A stretch of 10,484 nt of DNA from JAAZVM01 sp041642635 (GCA_041642635.1 JBEPWB010000042.1:1-10484), one strand, 5' to 3'. Positions 1 through 8,110 are shown, numbered from the stretch's first letter. The notes: generated by a model not told the origin, from the sequence alone. Numbers and translations are program-made.

Positions 1-562
1 GTGGTATATATTCTGTTGTTGTGTTTACTGATAAATCTATATCTTCTCCATATTCTTGCATTGGAGTTTTTGTTGTTCATTCTAGTAGTGTTCATAGTTG
101 GTATCATAGACTATATGAATCTCTATTTTCATAGTTTGCATACGTTTTTGCTATTGCGCTAGTTTGGTTTGTTTGTCATCCATTTTCTAGCATTGATGTT
201 ATTTGGAATTTTGTTTTATTTGTATTTGTTGTATACGTATAGAAACTATTATCTATTGGATCTTTAGCTGTATCACTTATTCTTAGTGTATTTAGTGTTC
301 CTGTTCCAGAGTATCATTGGTATGTATATACTACACTTCCGCTTCATACTGTTATTGCATTATCTGGTTCTGGTAGGATTCATTCTTTTGCTTGGTACAC
401 TTGGAGTCATGTTCTTATTTGTGATAAATCACTTACTCTTTTACTATCTCTTGATTCACTTGAATATCATTGTAATGATATAAATCAGATAGTTCATAGT
501 ATCGCTAGTATTGTTATTACTACTATTAGTTCTACTAGCGTAAAACCTTTTTTGTTTTGCAT
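1..562 (-). CDS. Type IV prepilin-like protein, partial (C-terminus beyond left edge)
   Basis: Reading minus from ATG at 562, 187 codons stay open to the window edge if UGA is Gly. The N-terminus is a textbook class III signal: MQNKK-G6, then F7TLVE11, then a hydrophobic helix to about residue 30 (LIVVITILAILGTIGFISL). Prepilin peptidase would cut after G6, and E11 is the conserved Glu5 of the mature pilin. The rest is polar, rich in Thr, Ser, Asn and Tyr, as in the exposed head of a pilin or pseudopilin. Major versus minor pilin cannot be decided without the C-terminus. The protein would be assembled by an inner-membrane type IV pilus machine, of which no other part is in this window. Plus-strand reading of the same DNA gives a long Leu/Ile-rich ORF, which is only a shadow. 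The start is firm because the cleavage motif follows after five residues. Confidence 0.93.
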
Positions 563-609
563 AAGCAAATAATTTATATGATAAAATATATATTTAAAAG
601 GTTTATTTA

Positions 610-641
610 AAAACCTAAGTAAAAAAATTTACTTAGGTTTT
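610..641 (-). terminator. Hairpin terminator between the prepilin gene and the 25-codon ORF
   Basis: Perfect 14-bp inverted repeat (610-623 with 628-641, core CCTAAGT/ACTTAGG) with a 4-base loop. On minus the stem runs into five T's, so it could end transcription from the right before the prepilin gene starts. On plus the stem is also followed by T-rich DNA, so it may work both ways. Confidence 0.65.
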
Positions 642-655
642 ATTTAATTCTTTTT

Positions 656-733
656 TTACTTTTTTGCAAGTTTTTTGTTTGTTTTTGGCTTGACAAAGAT
701 AAGTTTTATGGTTTTAATCAAAAATCCTTTCAT
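656..733 (-). CDS. Possible 25-aa basic peptide
   Basis: ATG at 733 opens 25 codons ending in TAA at 656. The product starts MKGFLIKTIKLIFVKP and ends in a Lys-rich tail, so it is amphipathic or hydrophobic at the front and strongly basic behind. I do not recognise it. The support is positional: it sits alone on minus between two terminators, with a candidate TTGGTT-N17-TAAAAA promoter just upstream (777-749) and the 610-641 hairpin 14 bases after its stop. Against it: it is very short, AT-rich DNA makes such ORFs by chance, and a stronger-looking promoter on the other strand overlaps it. Confidence 0.33.
   Translation of the reverse strand: MKGFLIKTIKLIFVKPKTNKKLAKK
690..718 (+). promoter_or_regulatory. 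Sigma-70-like promoter facing an apparently gene-free stretch
   Basis: TTGACA at 690-695, 17-base spacer, TTTAAT at 713-718 on plus. The -35 is a perfect consensus. No plus-strand gene follows before the 787-818 terminator, so it is either fortuitous or drives a short RNA. Confidence 0.4.
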
Positions 734-748
734 GTATTAATATTTCAG

Positions 749-777
749 TTTTTACATGCTTTACTAAAGAGAACCAA
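749..777 (-). promoter_or_regulatory. Weak candidate promoter for the 25-codon ORF
   Basis: On minus, TTGGTT (777-772), 17-base spacer, TAAAAA (754-749). It resembles the TTGGTA-N17-TAAAAT element before the AI-2E-family gene. The -10 is poor. Confidence 0.25.
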
Positions 778-786
778 AAGAAAACA

Positions 787-818
787 AAAAAGCACTACTT
801 TAAAAAGTAGTGCTTTTT
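787..818. terminator. Strong bidirectional hairpin terminator
   Basis: Perfect 14-bp stem (787-800 with 805-818, core AGCACTACTT/AAGTAGTGCT) and a TAAA loop. It is flanked by A's on the left and T's on the right, so both strands give a stem plus T run. On minus it lies 14 bases after the stop of the 57-aa protein gene and probably ends that transcript. Confidence 0.8.
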
Positions 819-832
819 GTACAAAACTTATT

Positions 833-1006
833 TTAAATACTAAATAAATATCAAATACTTCAAACAAAAAGTAATATCAATAAGAATATAAAAAATATAA
901 AAACTTGTGCCATTATTGAATATCACATAACCGCAAAAGTTCTTTTAAAAAAACTATCTGAATTAAGCCAACCTTTATAACTATAAGTTTCTACTTTATT
1001 AACCAT
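833..1006 (-). CDS. Small single-span membrane protein, 57 aa
   Basis: With UGA as Gly, ATG at 1006 gives 57 residues to TAA at 833. Residues 1-28 are polar and mixed charge with a compact motif (YKGWLNSDSFFKRTFAVMGY at 10-29). Residues 30-54 are one hydrophobic segment (IMAQVFIFFIFLLILLFVG and on), with almost no tail after it. The charge pattern (K21, R22 before the span) predicts the N-terminus in the cytoplasm. It lies 68 bases after the 171-aa gene on the same strand, with a terminator 14 bases beyond its stop, so it is probably the last gene of that transcript. The function is unknown. Three internal Gly are UGA, which hides the gene from standard-code callers. Confidence 0.7.
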
Positions 1007-1074
1007 AATTGATATTTTAAATAATTTAAAAAAACAAACAATAATCAATTAAACAAACAATTATATATATTTAA

Positions 1075-1590
1075 TTACTTGTTATATGGAACTCAATCAT
1101 TAATTACTTCATCACAACTAGTGTTTGGATAATAATAATCTAATTCATACTCTCATTTTTCATTTAATTTATTTATGTAAGCAGCTTGTCATAAATCGTA
1201 TTTTCATTTTTCTGAAGAAAAGAAAATCTTTAAATCTCTACAAATCTCTGAATCAGATATTTCAATATCTGTTCAAAAAACTCTTCAGATATTATAATTA
1301 TAATCCCCTTGATATTCATCTTCACAAGAATAAGCTGTAGTCTTTATTTCTGATCATTTTATTCTAGAATTCAAAACCTGGTCGACTCTACAAGAAATTC
1401 ATACAAAATTTTCTATAGATAACGAATCATTAGCAACATCATAAACATCTCTAATAATAATATTAGTAATTTTTTCATTAAAATGAGTTCATATTCTTTG
1501 TATAATTTCTTCTTGAGTTGGAAGAGTATTTTCAGGAATAATAATTGCAGAGTTTAAAGCAACTCAAACTATTAATGATTTTTCTAACAT
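1075..1590 (-). CDS. Hypothetical protein, 171 aa, four cysteines
   Basis: Open from ATG at 1590 to TAA at 1075 with all internal UGA as Gly. An in-frame TAA at 1608-1606 just upstream leaves little choice of start. Residues 4-18 are hydrophobic (KSLIVGVALNSAIII), which could be a weak signal segment or a buried strand; no lipobox is seen. The remainder is acidic and rich in Ile, Asn, Tyr and Glu, with cysteines at 67, 89, 117 and 159, enough for two disulfides if exported. Two overlapping TATAAT-like elements lie on minus at 1610-1600, very close to the start, so it may have its own promoter as well as read-through from the transporter gene 73 bases upstream. I recognise no family and assign no function. 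Confidence 0.72.
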
Positions 1591-1663
1591 ACATTTGAAA
1601 TTATATTATATATATTTTTTCATAATAGTAAATATTTAAATTTTAGCAAGAAAAAATCTATTT

Positions 1664-2764
1664 TTATTTCTTATCAAAATATTTATTAAAAAATATTTGA
1701 AAAACAGCAGAGAATGGAACAGCAAAAATTATTCAAATAATTCAAAACAAACTACCTCAAAGAGTCATTGCAAATAATACGGTAAAAGGACTTAGCGAAA
1801 GGGTTTTTCACATTACATAAGGAACTAAAATATTTCACTCAATTTGCTGTATAATCAAATAAATTATAAGAACGGCAATAAATGCATCAATTCAAGATCA
1901 AAGAGAAATGATTAATGCTATAAAAATAGAAATAAAAGTTCAAATATAAGGTATAAATTCCATAAAACCAGCAATCAATGCAAGTGTAAAAATTCCTTCT
2001 ATTTCTATTCAAAACAAGCTAAGAATTCAAAGAGAAATAAGAGTAATAAAAAACATAAAGCATGAAAGTATAAGTTGTCATTTTAACCAAACTCACAAAG
2101 TAGTCTTAACTTCTCATTCGCTATTTTTGATTTTTTTTCAAATATGAGAGGGTATAATTTTATAAAAAAAATTCTTTATTTTTGTCCTTTCCAAAGCTAT
2201 AAAAAAAGTGAAAATTATAACCATAAAAAAAGTGAAAACTCATGATGTAAATCAAGTTATTATTCAAGCTCAATTCGACAAAATAGATTTGAAATTATTT
2301 CAAAAAAAACTAGATATTTGTGATAAATTCTCATTTAAAAGTGATAAAATTCTTTCTAAATTAAATTGTCACAAAATATTACTTAAAAAAGGAGGGAGTC
2401 AAAATCCTTCTAAACCATTATTCCTATAAGTTTTTAGTCAATCATTTATACTATTAGATAAAAATTCATAAAAATTAGAAGTCTGAGAAACAATCAATGG
2501 AATAACAGAAAAAGCAATAATAGAAACTAACATTAATATTATTAAAAATATTATTAATATTCAGAAAAAATCATTTATTTTATATTTGTTTAACTTATTT
2601 AAAAATGGTGAAAATAAAACAACTAAAAAACAAGAAAAAAATAATATAAATAAAATATTTAATACTGAGTAAGCAAGATATAAAAATCAAACAAATAAAG
2701 CAATTATAACTAATTTATTAATAAAATTTTTATATTCAGTTAAATTCAAAAATTTCTTGTCCAT
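1664..2764 (-). CDS. AI-2E family transporter (TqsA/PerM/YdiK-like permease)
   Basis: A 366-aa membrane protein read minus from ATG at 2764 to TAA at 1664. The layout is that of the AI-2E family: two N-terminal spans (about 17-53), another near 65-92, a long hydrophilic stretch (about 93-165), a span at 168-190, a basic loop, then a cluster of C-terminal spans (230-355). Diagnostic motifs sit in the C-terminal half: FIPYIGTFIS at 270-279, QQIEGNILVPYVMG at 306-319 and SLSPFTVL at 323-330. Length matches the usual 340-400 aa. Family members are described as exporters of autoinducer-2 or of other small molecules and Na+/H+ antiporters, so the substrate cannot be named. No LuxS or Lsr gene is nearby. 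It heads a probable minus-strand transcript with the 171-aa and 57-aa genes, from a promoter at 2823-2795. Confidence 0.92.
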
Positions 2765-2794
2765 AAAATAATATATTATGAAATAAGTAACATC

Positions 2795-2823
2795 ATTTTA
2801 TTCCTAAAATCTAAAAATACCAA
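2795..2823 (-). promoter_or_regulatory. Promoter for the AI-2E-family transporter gene
   Basis: On minus, TTGGTA (2823-2818), exactly 17 bases, TAAAAT (2800-2795), about 30 bases before the ATG at 2764. It is arranged back to back with the plus-strand promoter at 2847-2875. Confidence 0.5.
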
Positions 2824-2846
2824 TTATTTTTTGAGTTATATTTTTT

Positions 2847-2875
2847 TTGACAATATTATTTTTATATGTTTAAAT
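2847..2875 (+). promoter_or_regulatory. Promoter for the Na/Pi cotransporter gene
   Basis: TTGACA at 2847-2852, 17-base spacer, TTAAAT at 2870-2875, about 30 bases before the ATG at 2906. No Pho-box-like direct repeat was recognised around it. Confidence 0.55.
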
Positions 2876-2905
2876 ATATATTATTATTAAAAAATCAAAG
2901 AAAAA

Positions 2906-4873
2906 ATGTATAAAAATTTAATTAACAAAACTTTTTTTATAGCAATAATTATTATCTTGGCTTATTGATTTTGGATAAGCCCTGATTTTAAAGAAATATC
3001 TGCGTGAGTTGCAATATTTTTATTTTGAATGATGTTTTTACAACAATGATTTAAAAATTTTACAGGTTGAACTCTTGAAAAAATATTACAAAAAAGTACA
3101 AACAAAACTTGGAAAAGTATGCTTTTTGGTTTTAGTGCGTCTTCTTTAATGCAATCTAGTTCCCTAGTTGCTGTACTCACTATATCTTTTTTAAGTGCAG
3201 AATTAATTACTCTAGTTCAATCTCTTTGAATAATTCTCGGTTCAAATATAGGTACGACAACTTGAGCATGGCTAATTGCAGGTTTTTGAATGAAAATAAA
3301 TATTTGAGCATATGCAATGCCAATGATTGTTTTTTGATTATTATTTTTATTCAAAAAATCAATAACAATGAAGTGAGTTTGAAATATTTTAGCTTGATTA
3401 TGATTTTTGTTTTTATGAATACATTATATGAAAACTGGTTTTGAATCATTTCAATGAAGTATAAACCTTATAGATTTTGCTATGACTGGTTTTTTATGAG
3501 TATTTGTTTATGTCGTAATTGGTATGCTTGCGACAATTGTTATGCAATCAAGTCATGCTACAATTATTTTGGTAATTGCTGCGCTTGCAACGGGACAAGT
3601 TAGTTATGAAAATTCACTTGCATTAATTATTTGAGCAAATATTTGAACAACAATTACTGCAGTAATTTGATCATTAACTTCAAATATTAATTGAAAAAGA
3701 TTAGCTCTTGCTGATGTTATGTTTAAATCAATTACTTGAATATTTTTTATAATTTTCATTTTTCAAATAACTTGAGTTGTAGATGTTATAGCAAATATTC
3801 TATGAATTTCAGCAGAAAATTATACTCTAAAACTAGCTATTTTTCATACATTATTTAATGTAACTTGAGCAATTATTTTGGTTCCTTTTTTACCAAAATT
3901 AATAAAATTTATAACAAAAATATTACCAGAAAAACAAAAATCAAAAAATATTTACAAAAATAAATATTTAAATGAAGCGGTTTTTGATTTTCCAGATACA
4001 GCAATTATTTCGCTAGTTAAAGAAACAAGACATTTGTATAATAATGTTTGTGAAGTATTTTTGGAAAGTATTTGATTGAAAAATTCTGATATTGAAAATA
4101 ATTACAATAAAGAAGAATTAAAAAATAAAATTAAAGCAATAGAAGTAAAAGAAATAGATGATTTATACAATAAAAAAGTAAAATTTTTGTATTCCGAAAT
4201 AATAAATTTTACAACTTTAGCTCAAACTAGTAATCACGAAAAATATTATAATAATTTTAATAAAATAAAAATTGCTAGTAGGCGTTTAGCAGAAGTGATA
4301 AAATCTGATAAACATTTAAACAAAAATTTGAATATTTATCTAAACTCAAAAAATGAGAATATAAAAAATCAATATGAAAATATAATTTTTGATTTATTAG
4401 AATTATTTAATGATGTAAATAACTTAAGCAAAAGTTATGAAAATGAAGAAAAGTTAATGATTTTAGCAAAAATCGAACAAGACAAAATAAAAAAAGATGT
4501 AATAAATAATTGAACAATTGATAACTTGATTAGGAATAATTTGATAACAAATGAGATGGCGACTTCTCTGCTTAATGACAGTTATTACAAAAATGAAATT
4601 TTTGATCATTTATTAGAAGTTTCACAAATTATTTTTAACAATGAAATAAGTGATGAAATAACTCAAACTAAAAATCCAAAAAAAATAAAAAAATGGTTCA
4701 ATACTTCTTTTTGAATGTCAGAAAAAAAATTAGAAAAAACAATAAAAAAATTAAAAAATAAAAAGTCTAATTTAAAACAAAAAATTAAAAAAATAGATGA
4801 TGAACAAAAAATAAAAGAAATAAAAAATGAAATACAAAATATAGATTTTATAATAAAAAAATACAAAGATTAA
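2906..4873 (+). CDS. Na/Pi cotransporter family protein with PhoU-like C-terminal region
   Basis: A 655-aa protein, continuous when UGA is Gly. The membrane half holds the two inverted repeats of the NptA/YjbB family: QSSS at 83-86 with GSNIGTT at 112-118, and MQSSHA at 213-218 with GANIGTT at 243-249. Around eight or nine hydrophobic segments run to about residue 340. These repeats form the sodium and phosphate site in the family. Residues 350-600 are helical and charged, consistent with the PhoU-like domain often fused to these transporters. The last 75 or so residues are a Lys/Glu-rich predicted coiled coil, which makes the protein longer than many relatives. Direction of phosphate movement is unclear: YjbB-type members export, NptA-type members import. 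It is monocistronic, with its own promoter upstream and a terminator whose stem contains its stop codon. The A-rich leader lacks a Shine-Dalgarno sequence. Confidence 0.93.
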
Positions 4874-4898
4874 GAAAAATTTTTCTTAATCTTTTTTT
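4865..4898 (+). terminator. Terminator overlapping the 3' end of the Na/Pi gene
   Basis: Perfect 15-bp palindrome (4865-4879 with 4880-4894, AAAGATTAAGAAAAA and its complement) followed by T's to 4898. Because there is no spacer the loop must open several A-T pairs. The TAA stop codon (4871-4873) lies inside the left arm. Confidence 0.75.
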
Positions 4899-4899
4899 G

Positions 4900-4926
4900 T
4901 TGACAAAATATTTTTTAGTATATAAT
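4900..4926 (+). promoter_or_regulatory. Promoter of the zinc operon
   Basis: TTGACA at 4900-4905 and TATAAT at 4921-4926, both perfect, but with a short 15-base spacer. Shifting to TTGTTG (4897-4902) as -35 gives 18. It begins one base after the preceding terminator's T run and about 34 bases before the regulator's ATG. Confidence 0.6.
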
Positions 4927-4950
4927 AAAATTTACTTATTGATACTAAGT
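4915..4950 (+). promoter_or_regulatory. Possible operator for the Fur/Zur-type regulator
   Basis: Inverted repeat TTAGTAT (4915-4921) and ATACTAA (4942-4948) spans the -10 element and leader. A second, shorter pair is nested at its right end (ACTTA 4934-4938, TAAGT 4946-4950). A repressor bound here would block the promoter, which is where an autoregulating Zur would be expected. It does not match a known Zur box closely, and short AT-rich inverted repeats arise by chance. Confidence 0.3.
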
Positions 4951-4959
4951 CACAATAAT

Positions 4960-5361
4960 ATGAATATAGAAAAAATTTTAAAACAAAATAAAAATAGAGT
5001 TACTCCTGAAAGAGTAGAGATTTTTAATTTTTTGAAAACTAAACATATTTTTAGTTACAATGATATAACCCAAAATTTTGAAAATATTTCAAGAGCTTCA
5101 GTTTTTAGGACTCTAAATCTTTTTTTAGAAATTTGAGCGATTAGAAAAATTGATATTTGAGAAAACGCATTTAGCTATGAACTAAATGATGAAAATCATC
5201 ATCATGAACATATGAAATGTATGAATTGTAATAAAATTATTAGTTTTCACTCTGATAATATTTGCAACAAAATTTTTTCAGAAGCAAAAAAAATGTGATT
5301 TGAAATCAAATCTCATAACATTTGAGTAATGTGAACTTGTAAGAAATGTTTAAGTAATTAA
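4960..5361 (+). CDS. Fur family metalloregulator, probably Zur-type
   Basis: A 133-aa protein of normal Fur-family length. The winged helix-turn-helix covers about 14-66, with the recognition region SRASVFRTLNLFLEIGAI at 44-61 matching the family's VYRTLN..EE.G pattern. The dimerization half carries the metal signature: NHHHEHMKCMNC (79-90) and a second CxxC at 127-130 (CKKC), forming the structural zinc site, plus His residues for a regulatory site. Zur is preferred over Fur or PerR because it is the first gene of an operon encoding a zinc-type ABC importer. It likely represses this operon when zinc is plentiful; this is inference from context. All five Gly codons are UGA, so standard-code translation stops after residue 58. 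The ATG at 4960 follows a 34-base leader. Seven bases separate its stop from the DUF2798 gene. Confidence 0.9.
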
Positions 5362-5368
5362 TTAAAAA

Positions 5369-5593
5369 ATGAAAATATTAAAGAAAAAATACATAAACTT
5401 AGTTTTTCCCTTTGTTGTAGCACTTTTGATGTCACTTATAATGTCTGCATATATAACATACATAAACTTATGATTTGAAAATTATTGATCAAATTGGATT
5501 AGCGCATGGTATAAATCTTTTTTGCTTAGCTTACCAATTAGTTATTTGGTAATCCCAATTGTTAGAAAATGACTAGAAAAAATATCTTATTAA
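5369..5593 (+). CDS. DUF2798 family small membrane protein
   Basis: A 74-aa protein with two predicted membrane spans: about 10-31 (NLVFPFVVALLMSLIMSAYI) and about 50-66 (SFLLSLPISYLVIPIV). The pattern LMSLIMSAYIT.IN.G, then W..AW..SF..S.PI....P..R, is that of DUF2798. The N-terminus is basic (MKILKKK) and a basic patch follows the second span (RKGLEK), so both ends are predicted cytoplasmic. Function in the family is not established. It lies between the Zur-type regulator (7 bases) and the ZnuA gene (13 bases) and is clearly co-transcribed with them, which suggests a part in zinc handling, for example as an accessory to the importer or an independent metal-responsive membrane protein. All three Gly codons are UGA. 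Confidence 0.82.
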
Positions 5594-5606
5594 TTAAAAT
5601 AAAAAA

Positions 5607-6578
5607 ATGAAAAAAATAGTAATTCTATTAACAGTGTTTCTATTTGCATCGTGTACAAGTAATTTTGAAGATAATATTTCTTGAGAACAACAAAATGAAC
5701 AAAAAATAAATATTGTAACTTCTATAATTCCCTTAGCTTCAATAACTAATTATATTTGAGGAGAATTTGTTAATGTTGAATCAATCGTTCCTGCTTGAAT
5801 TTCTCCGCATGGTTATGATATAAAAACTAGACAAATGGTTGATATTGAAAATTCTGATCTTGTGATAAATCTTTGATTAGAACATATTGATTGATTTTTG
5901 GATAAAGCAATTGAACAAAAAACAAAACTTAGTGTTGCTGAATGAATAGAATTGTTAGAAGTAGAATCACACAATCACGAACACGAAGAAAGTGAACAAG
6001 AAGAAGAAAGTCACAATGATGAGGAATCTCATGAAAACGACGAACATAATGAAGAAGAAAACCACTCAATAGATCCACACGTTTGGACAAGTAGTGAAAA
6101 CTCAAAAGTTATAGCACAAAAAATCACTCAAAAATTAACTCAAATGAATGCTGAAAATAGTGAATATTTTGAAAATAATCTTGAATCATTCAATCAAGAA
6201 TTAGAAGAAATAAAAAATAATTTTCTGGAAGAATTTGGAGAAAAAGATGTAAAAGAATTTATAATTTTTCACGATGCTTTTAATTATTTATTTGAAGAAT
6301 TAAATATTGATAATCAAAATAAAATAGTTTTTCAAAAAAATGTTTTAAGTTCGCCTAATTCTAACGAAATGAAAGAACTAATTGATGAAATACAAAATCA
6401 CTGAATTGATTTAATATTCAGAGAACCTCAATTTAATGATTCCAATTTACAAAATTTGGCAAATGAGTATAATCTAGATATTTTTATATTAAATCCACTT
6501 TGACTAGAAACAGATAAAAACGGATACATAAATAATTATAAAAATAATCTAAAATCTTTAGAAGAAATATATGAATAA
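5607..6578 (+). CDS. znuA: Zinc ABC transporter substrate-binding lipoprotein (ZnuA-like)
   Basis: A 323-aa cluster A-I solute-binding protein. The N-terminus MKKIVILLTVFLFASC gives a lipobox (FASC) with lipidated C16, so it should sit on the outer face of the cytoplasmic membrane. Expected metal ligands are present: H68 in SPHGYD, H158 in DPHVW, H222 in FHDAF and E273 in REPQF. Two lobes are joined by the usual helix near 165-205. Between them, residues 119-155 form a loop rich in His, Glu and Asp (six or more His), typical of zinc rather than manganese binders and thought to gather metal. The C-terminal motif FREPQFND..L..LA is typical of the family. The stop overlaps the ATP-binding gene's start by 8 bases (ATGAATAA), implying translational coupling. 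Zinc specificity is inferred from the His loop and operon. Confidence 0.94.
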
Positions 6579-7296
6579 AAAAATTTTAGAATTAAAAAAT
6601 ATCAATTTAAGTTATGATAACAAAAAAACTTATGTCCTAAAAAACATAAGTTTTTGAGTGTATTCGTGAGAAATTCTTAGTATTATTTGAATGAATTGAA
6701 GCTGAAAATCTTCTCTTTTAAAAATAATTGCATGAATTACAAAGCCAAGCAGTTGAAAAATTACAAAAGATTACAAAAAAATGTCTTATGTTCCGCAAAA
6801 AATAAATATTGATGAAAGTTTTCCTATATCAGTTTTTGAGTTTATAAAAATTTATAACAAATGAGTAGAAAAAAAAGAAGTGATTTTTTTCTTAGAAAAA
6901 ATGTGAGCTCCAGATTTGATAGATAAAAAAATAAATAATTTAAGTTGAGGACAAATGCAAAAAGTTTTAATTATTTCCTCAATAATCAATAAACCTGATA
7001 TTGTTTTACTTGATGAACCTACAGCTTGAATTGACGTTATTTGAGAAGAAATTTTTTATGAAAATATAAAAGAAATAAAACAAATACTTCCATCGATTGC
7101 AATAATTCTGGTTTCACATAATATAAAATTAGTTTATAAAAACTCTAACAAAGTTATTTGCTTGCATGAAAATAATTTTTGTTGCCATTGAACTCCCCTA
7201 GAAATTCAAGAAAATCAAACAATAAAAAGTATTTTTTGAGAATATGTTTTACCTTACGAACATCATCCGCATTCTCACGAAAAACATAAACATTAA
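6571..7296 (+). CDS. znuC: Zinc ABC transporter ATP-binding protein (ZnuC-like)
   Basis: A 241-aa ATPase with every core motif: Walker A GMNGSGKSS (40-48), Q-loop VPQK (Q76), signature LSGGQ (124-128), Walker B IVLLDEP (144-150) and H-loop SHN (H183). It couples ATP hydrolysis on the cytoplasmic side to metal import through the ZnuB-like permease. The FCCHGTP segment near 203-209 is characteristic of zinc/manganese importers. The last dozen residues are His-rich (EHHPHSHEKHKH, 230-241), a possible cytoplasmic zinc-sensing or zinc-accepting tail. Of 15 Gly codons 14 are UGA and one is GGA (G127 in the signature). This makes the gene the clearest proof of the code here: Walker A loses three residues if UGA is stop, and would be nonsensical with Trp. 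The start overlaps the end of the ZnuA gene by 8 bases. Confidence 0.95.
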
Positions 7297-7306
7297 AAAA
7301 TAAAAT

Positions 7307-8110
7307 ATGATAGAAATTTTAAATTACACATTTTTTCAAAACGCATTAATTTGATGAATATTGATTTGATTAATAGCGTCAATTTTGTGAGTTTTTATTG
7401 TAATGAGAAAAGAAGCGAACATTACGCATTCGATAGCTAATTTTTTGTTTTTATGAGTTGCATGCTCTCTACTTTTGAACGGAAATTATTATTTATTTTC
7501 TTTTATTTTTGCAATAATTTGAAGTGTAATTATTTATTTTATAGAAAAAACAAATTTTATCACAAAAGAATCCACAAAAGAAATAATTTCTCAAACTTGA
7601 ATTGCAGGATGAATTTTTGTAACATGATTTTTGACAAATCTAACGCTTGATATTAATAATTTTTTGTTTTGATCTATACTTTTTATTAATCAAAATGATT
7701 TAATAATACTTGGAATTTTGTTAATTATTTTGTATGTATTTTTTGCAATTTTTTGAAGAAATTTTTTAAGTATTATAATAAACCAAGATATAGCAAAGTC
7801 AAAGTGAATAAAAATAAATATTTATAATCTAGTTTTTTTGTTATTTTTATCAATATTTATAGCGTTAAGTATAAAAATATTTTGAATACTTTTAATTTGA
7901 GCTTTCTTAATTATTCCCGCAAATACTGCAAAAATTTTATCAAATAATTTAAAACAATCTTTTATAATAACAAATATTTTATCAATAATTGGAGTTATTT
8001 TATGATTATTTATTTGATATTATTTGGATACTTCATCAGGAGCAACAATAGTTTTAATATTAATATTATTTTTTATAATAAGTTTGATATACAAAAAAAT
8101 CAGAAATTAA
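7307..8110 (+). CDS. znuB: Zinc ABC transporter permease (ZnuB-like, ABC-3 family)
   Basis: A 267-aa, very hydrophobic protein with about seven or eight membrane spans, the normal size for ABC-3 permeases. Family landmarks are FFQNALIGGILIGLIASILG at 9-28, VMRKEANITHSIANFLFLG (the region where relatives have R...GDALSH..LPG), NNFLFGSIL and, near the C-terminus, GILLIGAFLIIPANTAK, the conserved coupling region. It should form a homodimeric channel with the ZnuC-like ATPase below and ZnuA above. Ten bases separate it from the ATPase gene, and it is the last gene of the operon. Its TAA stop falls at the centre of the terminator palindrome, so the final five codons are encoded by the left stem arm. 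Confidence 0.93.

Larger units (their letters stand above)
725..818 (+). ncRNA. Candidate small RNA of about 95 nt
   Basis: Inferred only from layout: a consensus-like plus-strand promoter (690-718) is followed about 70 bases later by a strong hairpin with a T run (787-818). The intervening sequence has no usable plus-strand ORF (the ATGs at 732 and 758 meet stops within a few codons) but can form a second small hairpin (CATGTA near 731 with TACATG near 753). No known RNA family is recognised. The terminator may instead serve only the minus-strand gene at 833-1006. Confidence 0.22.

Noticed and set aside
286..483. Plus-strand Leu/Ile-rich ORF of 65 aa that looks like a membrane protein
   Set aside because: It is antisense to the prepilin gene, which has an exact prepilin cleavage motif on minus and is open for 187 codons. 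The hydrophobic reading is a by-product.
2208..2429. Plus-strand Lys/Ile-rich ORF of 73 aa
   Set aside because: It lies fully inside the AI-2E-family gene on the other strand, which has clear family motifs.
3878..4714. Several separate short genes in the second half of the Na/Pi locus
   Set aside because: They are in the same frame, divided only by UGA codons, and join into one 655-aa protein under code 25.
4663..4866. Minus-strand Phe/Ile-rich ORF of 67 aa
   Set aside because: It is antisense to the Lys-rich end of the Na/Pi protein: AAA codons read backwards give Phe.
5607..6578. ZnuA as a pseudogene with many premature UGA stops
   Set aside because: All interruptions are UGA at Gly-compatible sites and all four metal ligands plus the lipobox are intact.
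6571..7296. Mycoplasma-type code 4 (UGA as Trp)
   Set aside because: It would put Trp at three Gly positions of Walker A and at the first Gly of the LSGGQ signature, which no working ABC ATPase would tolerate.
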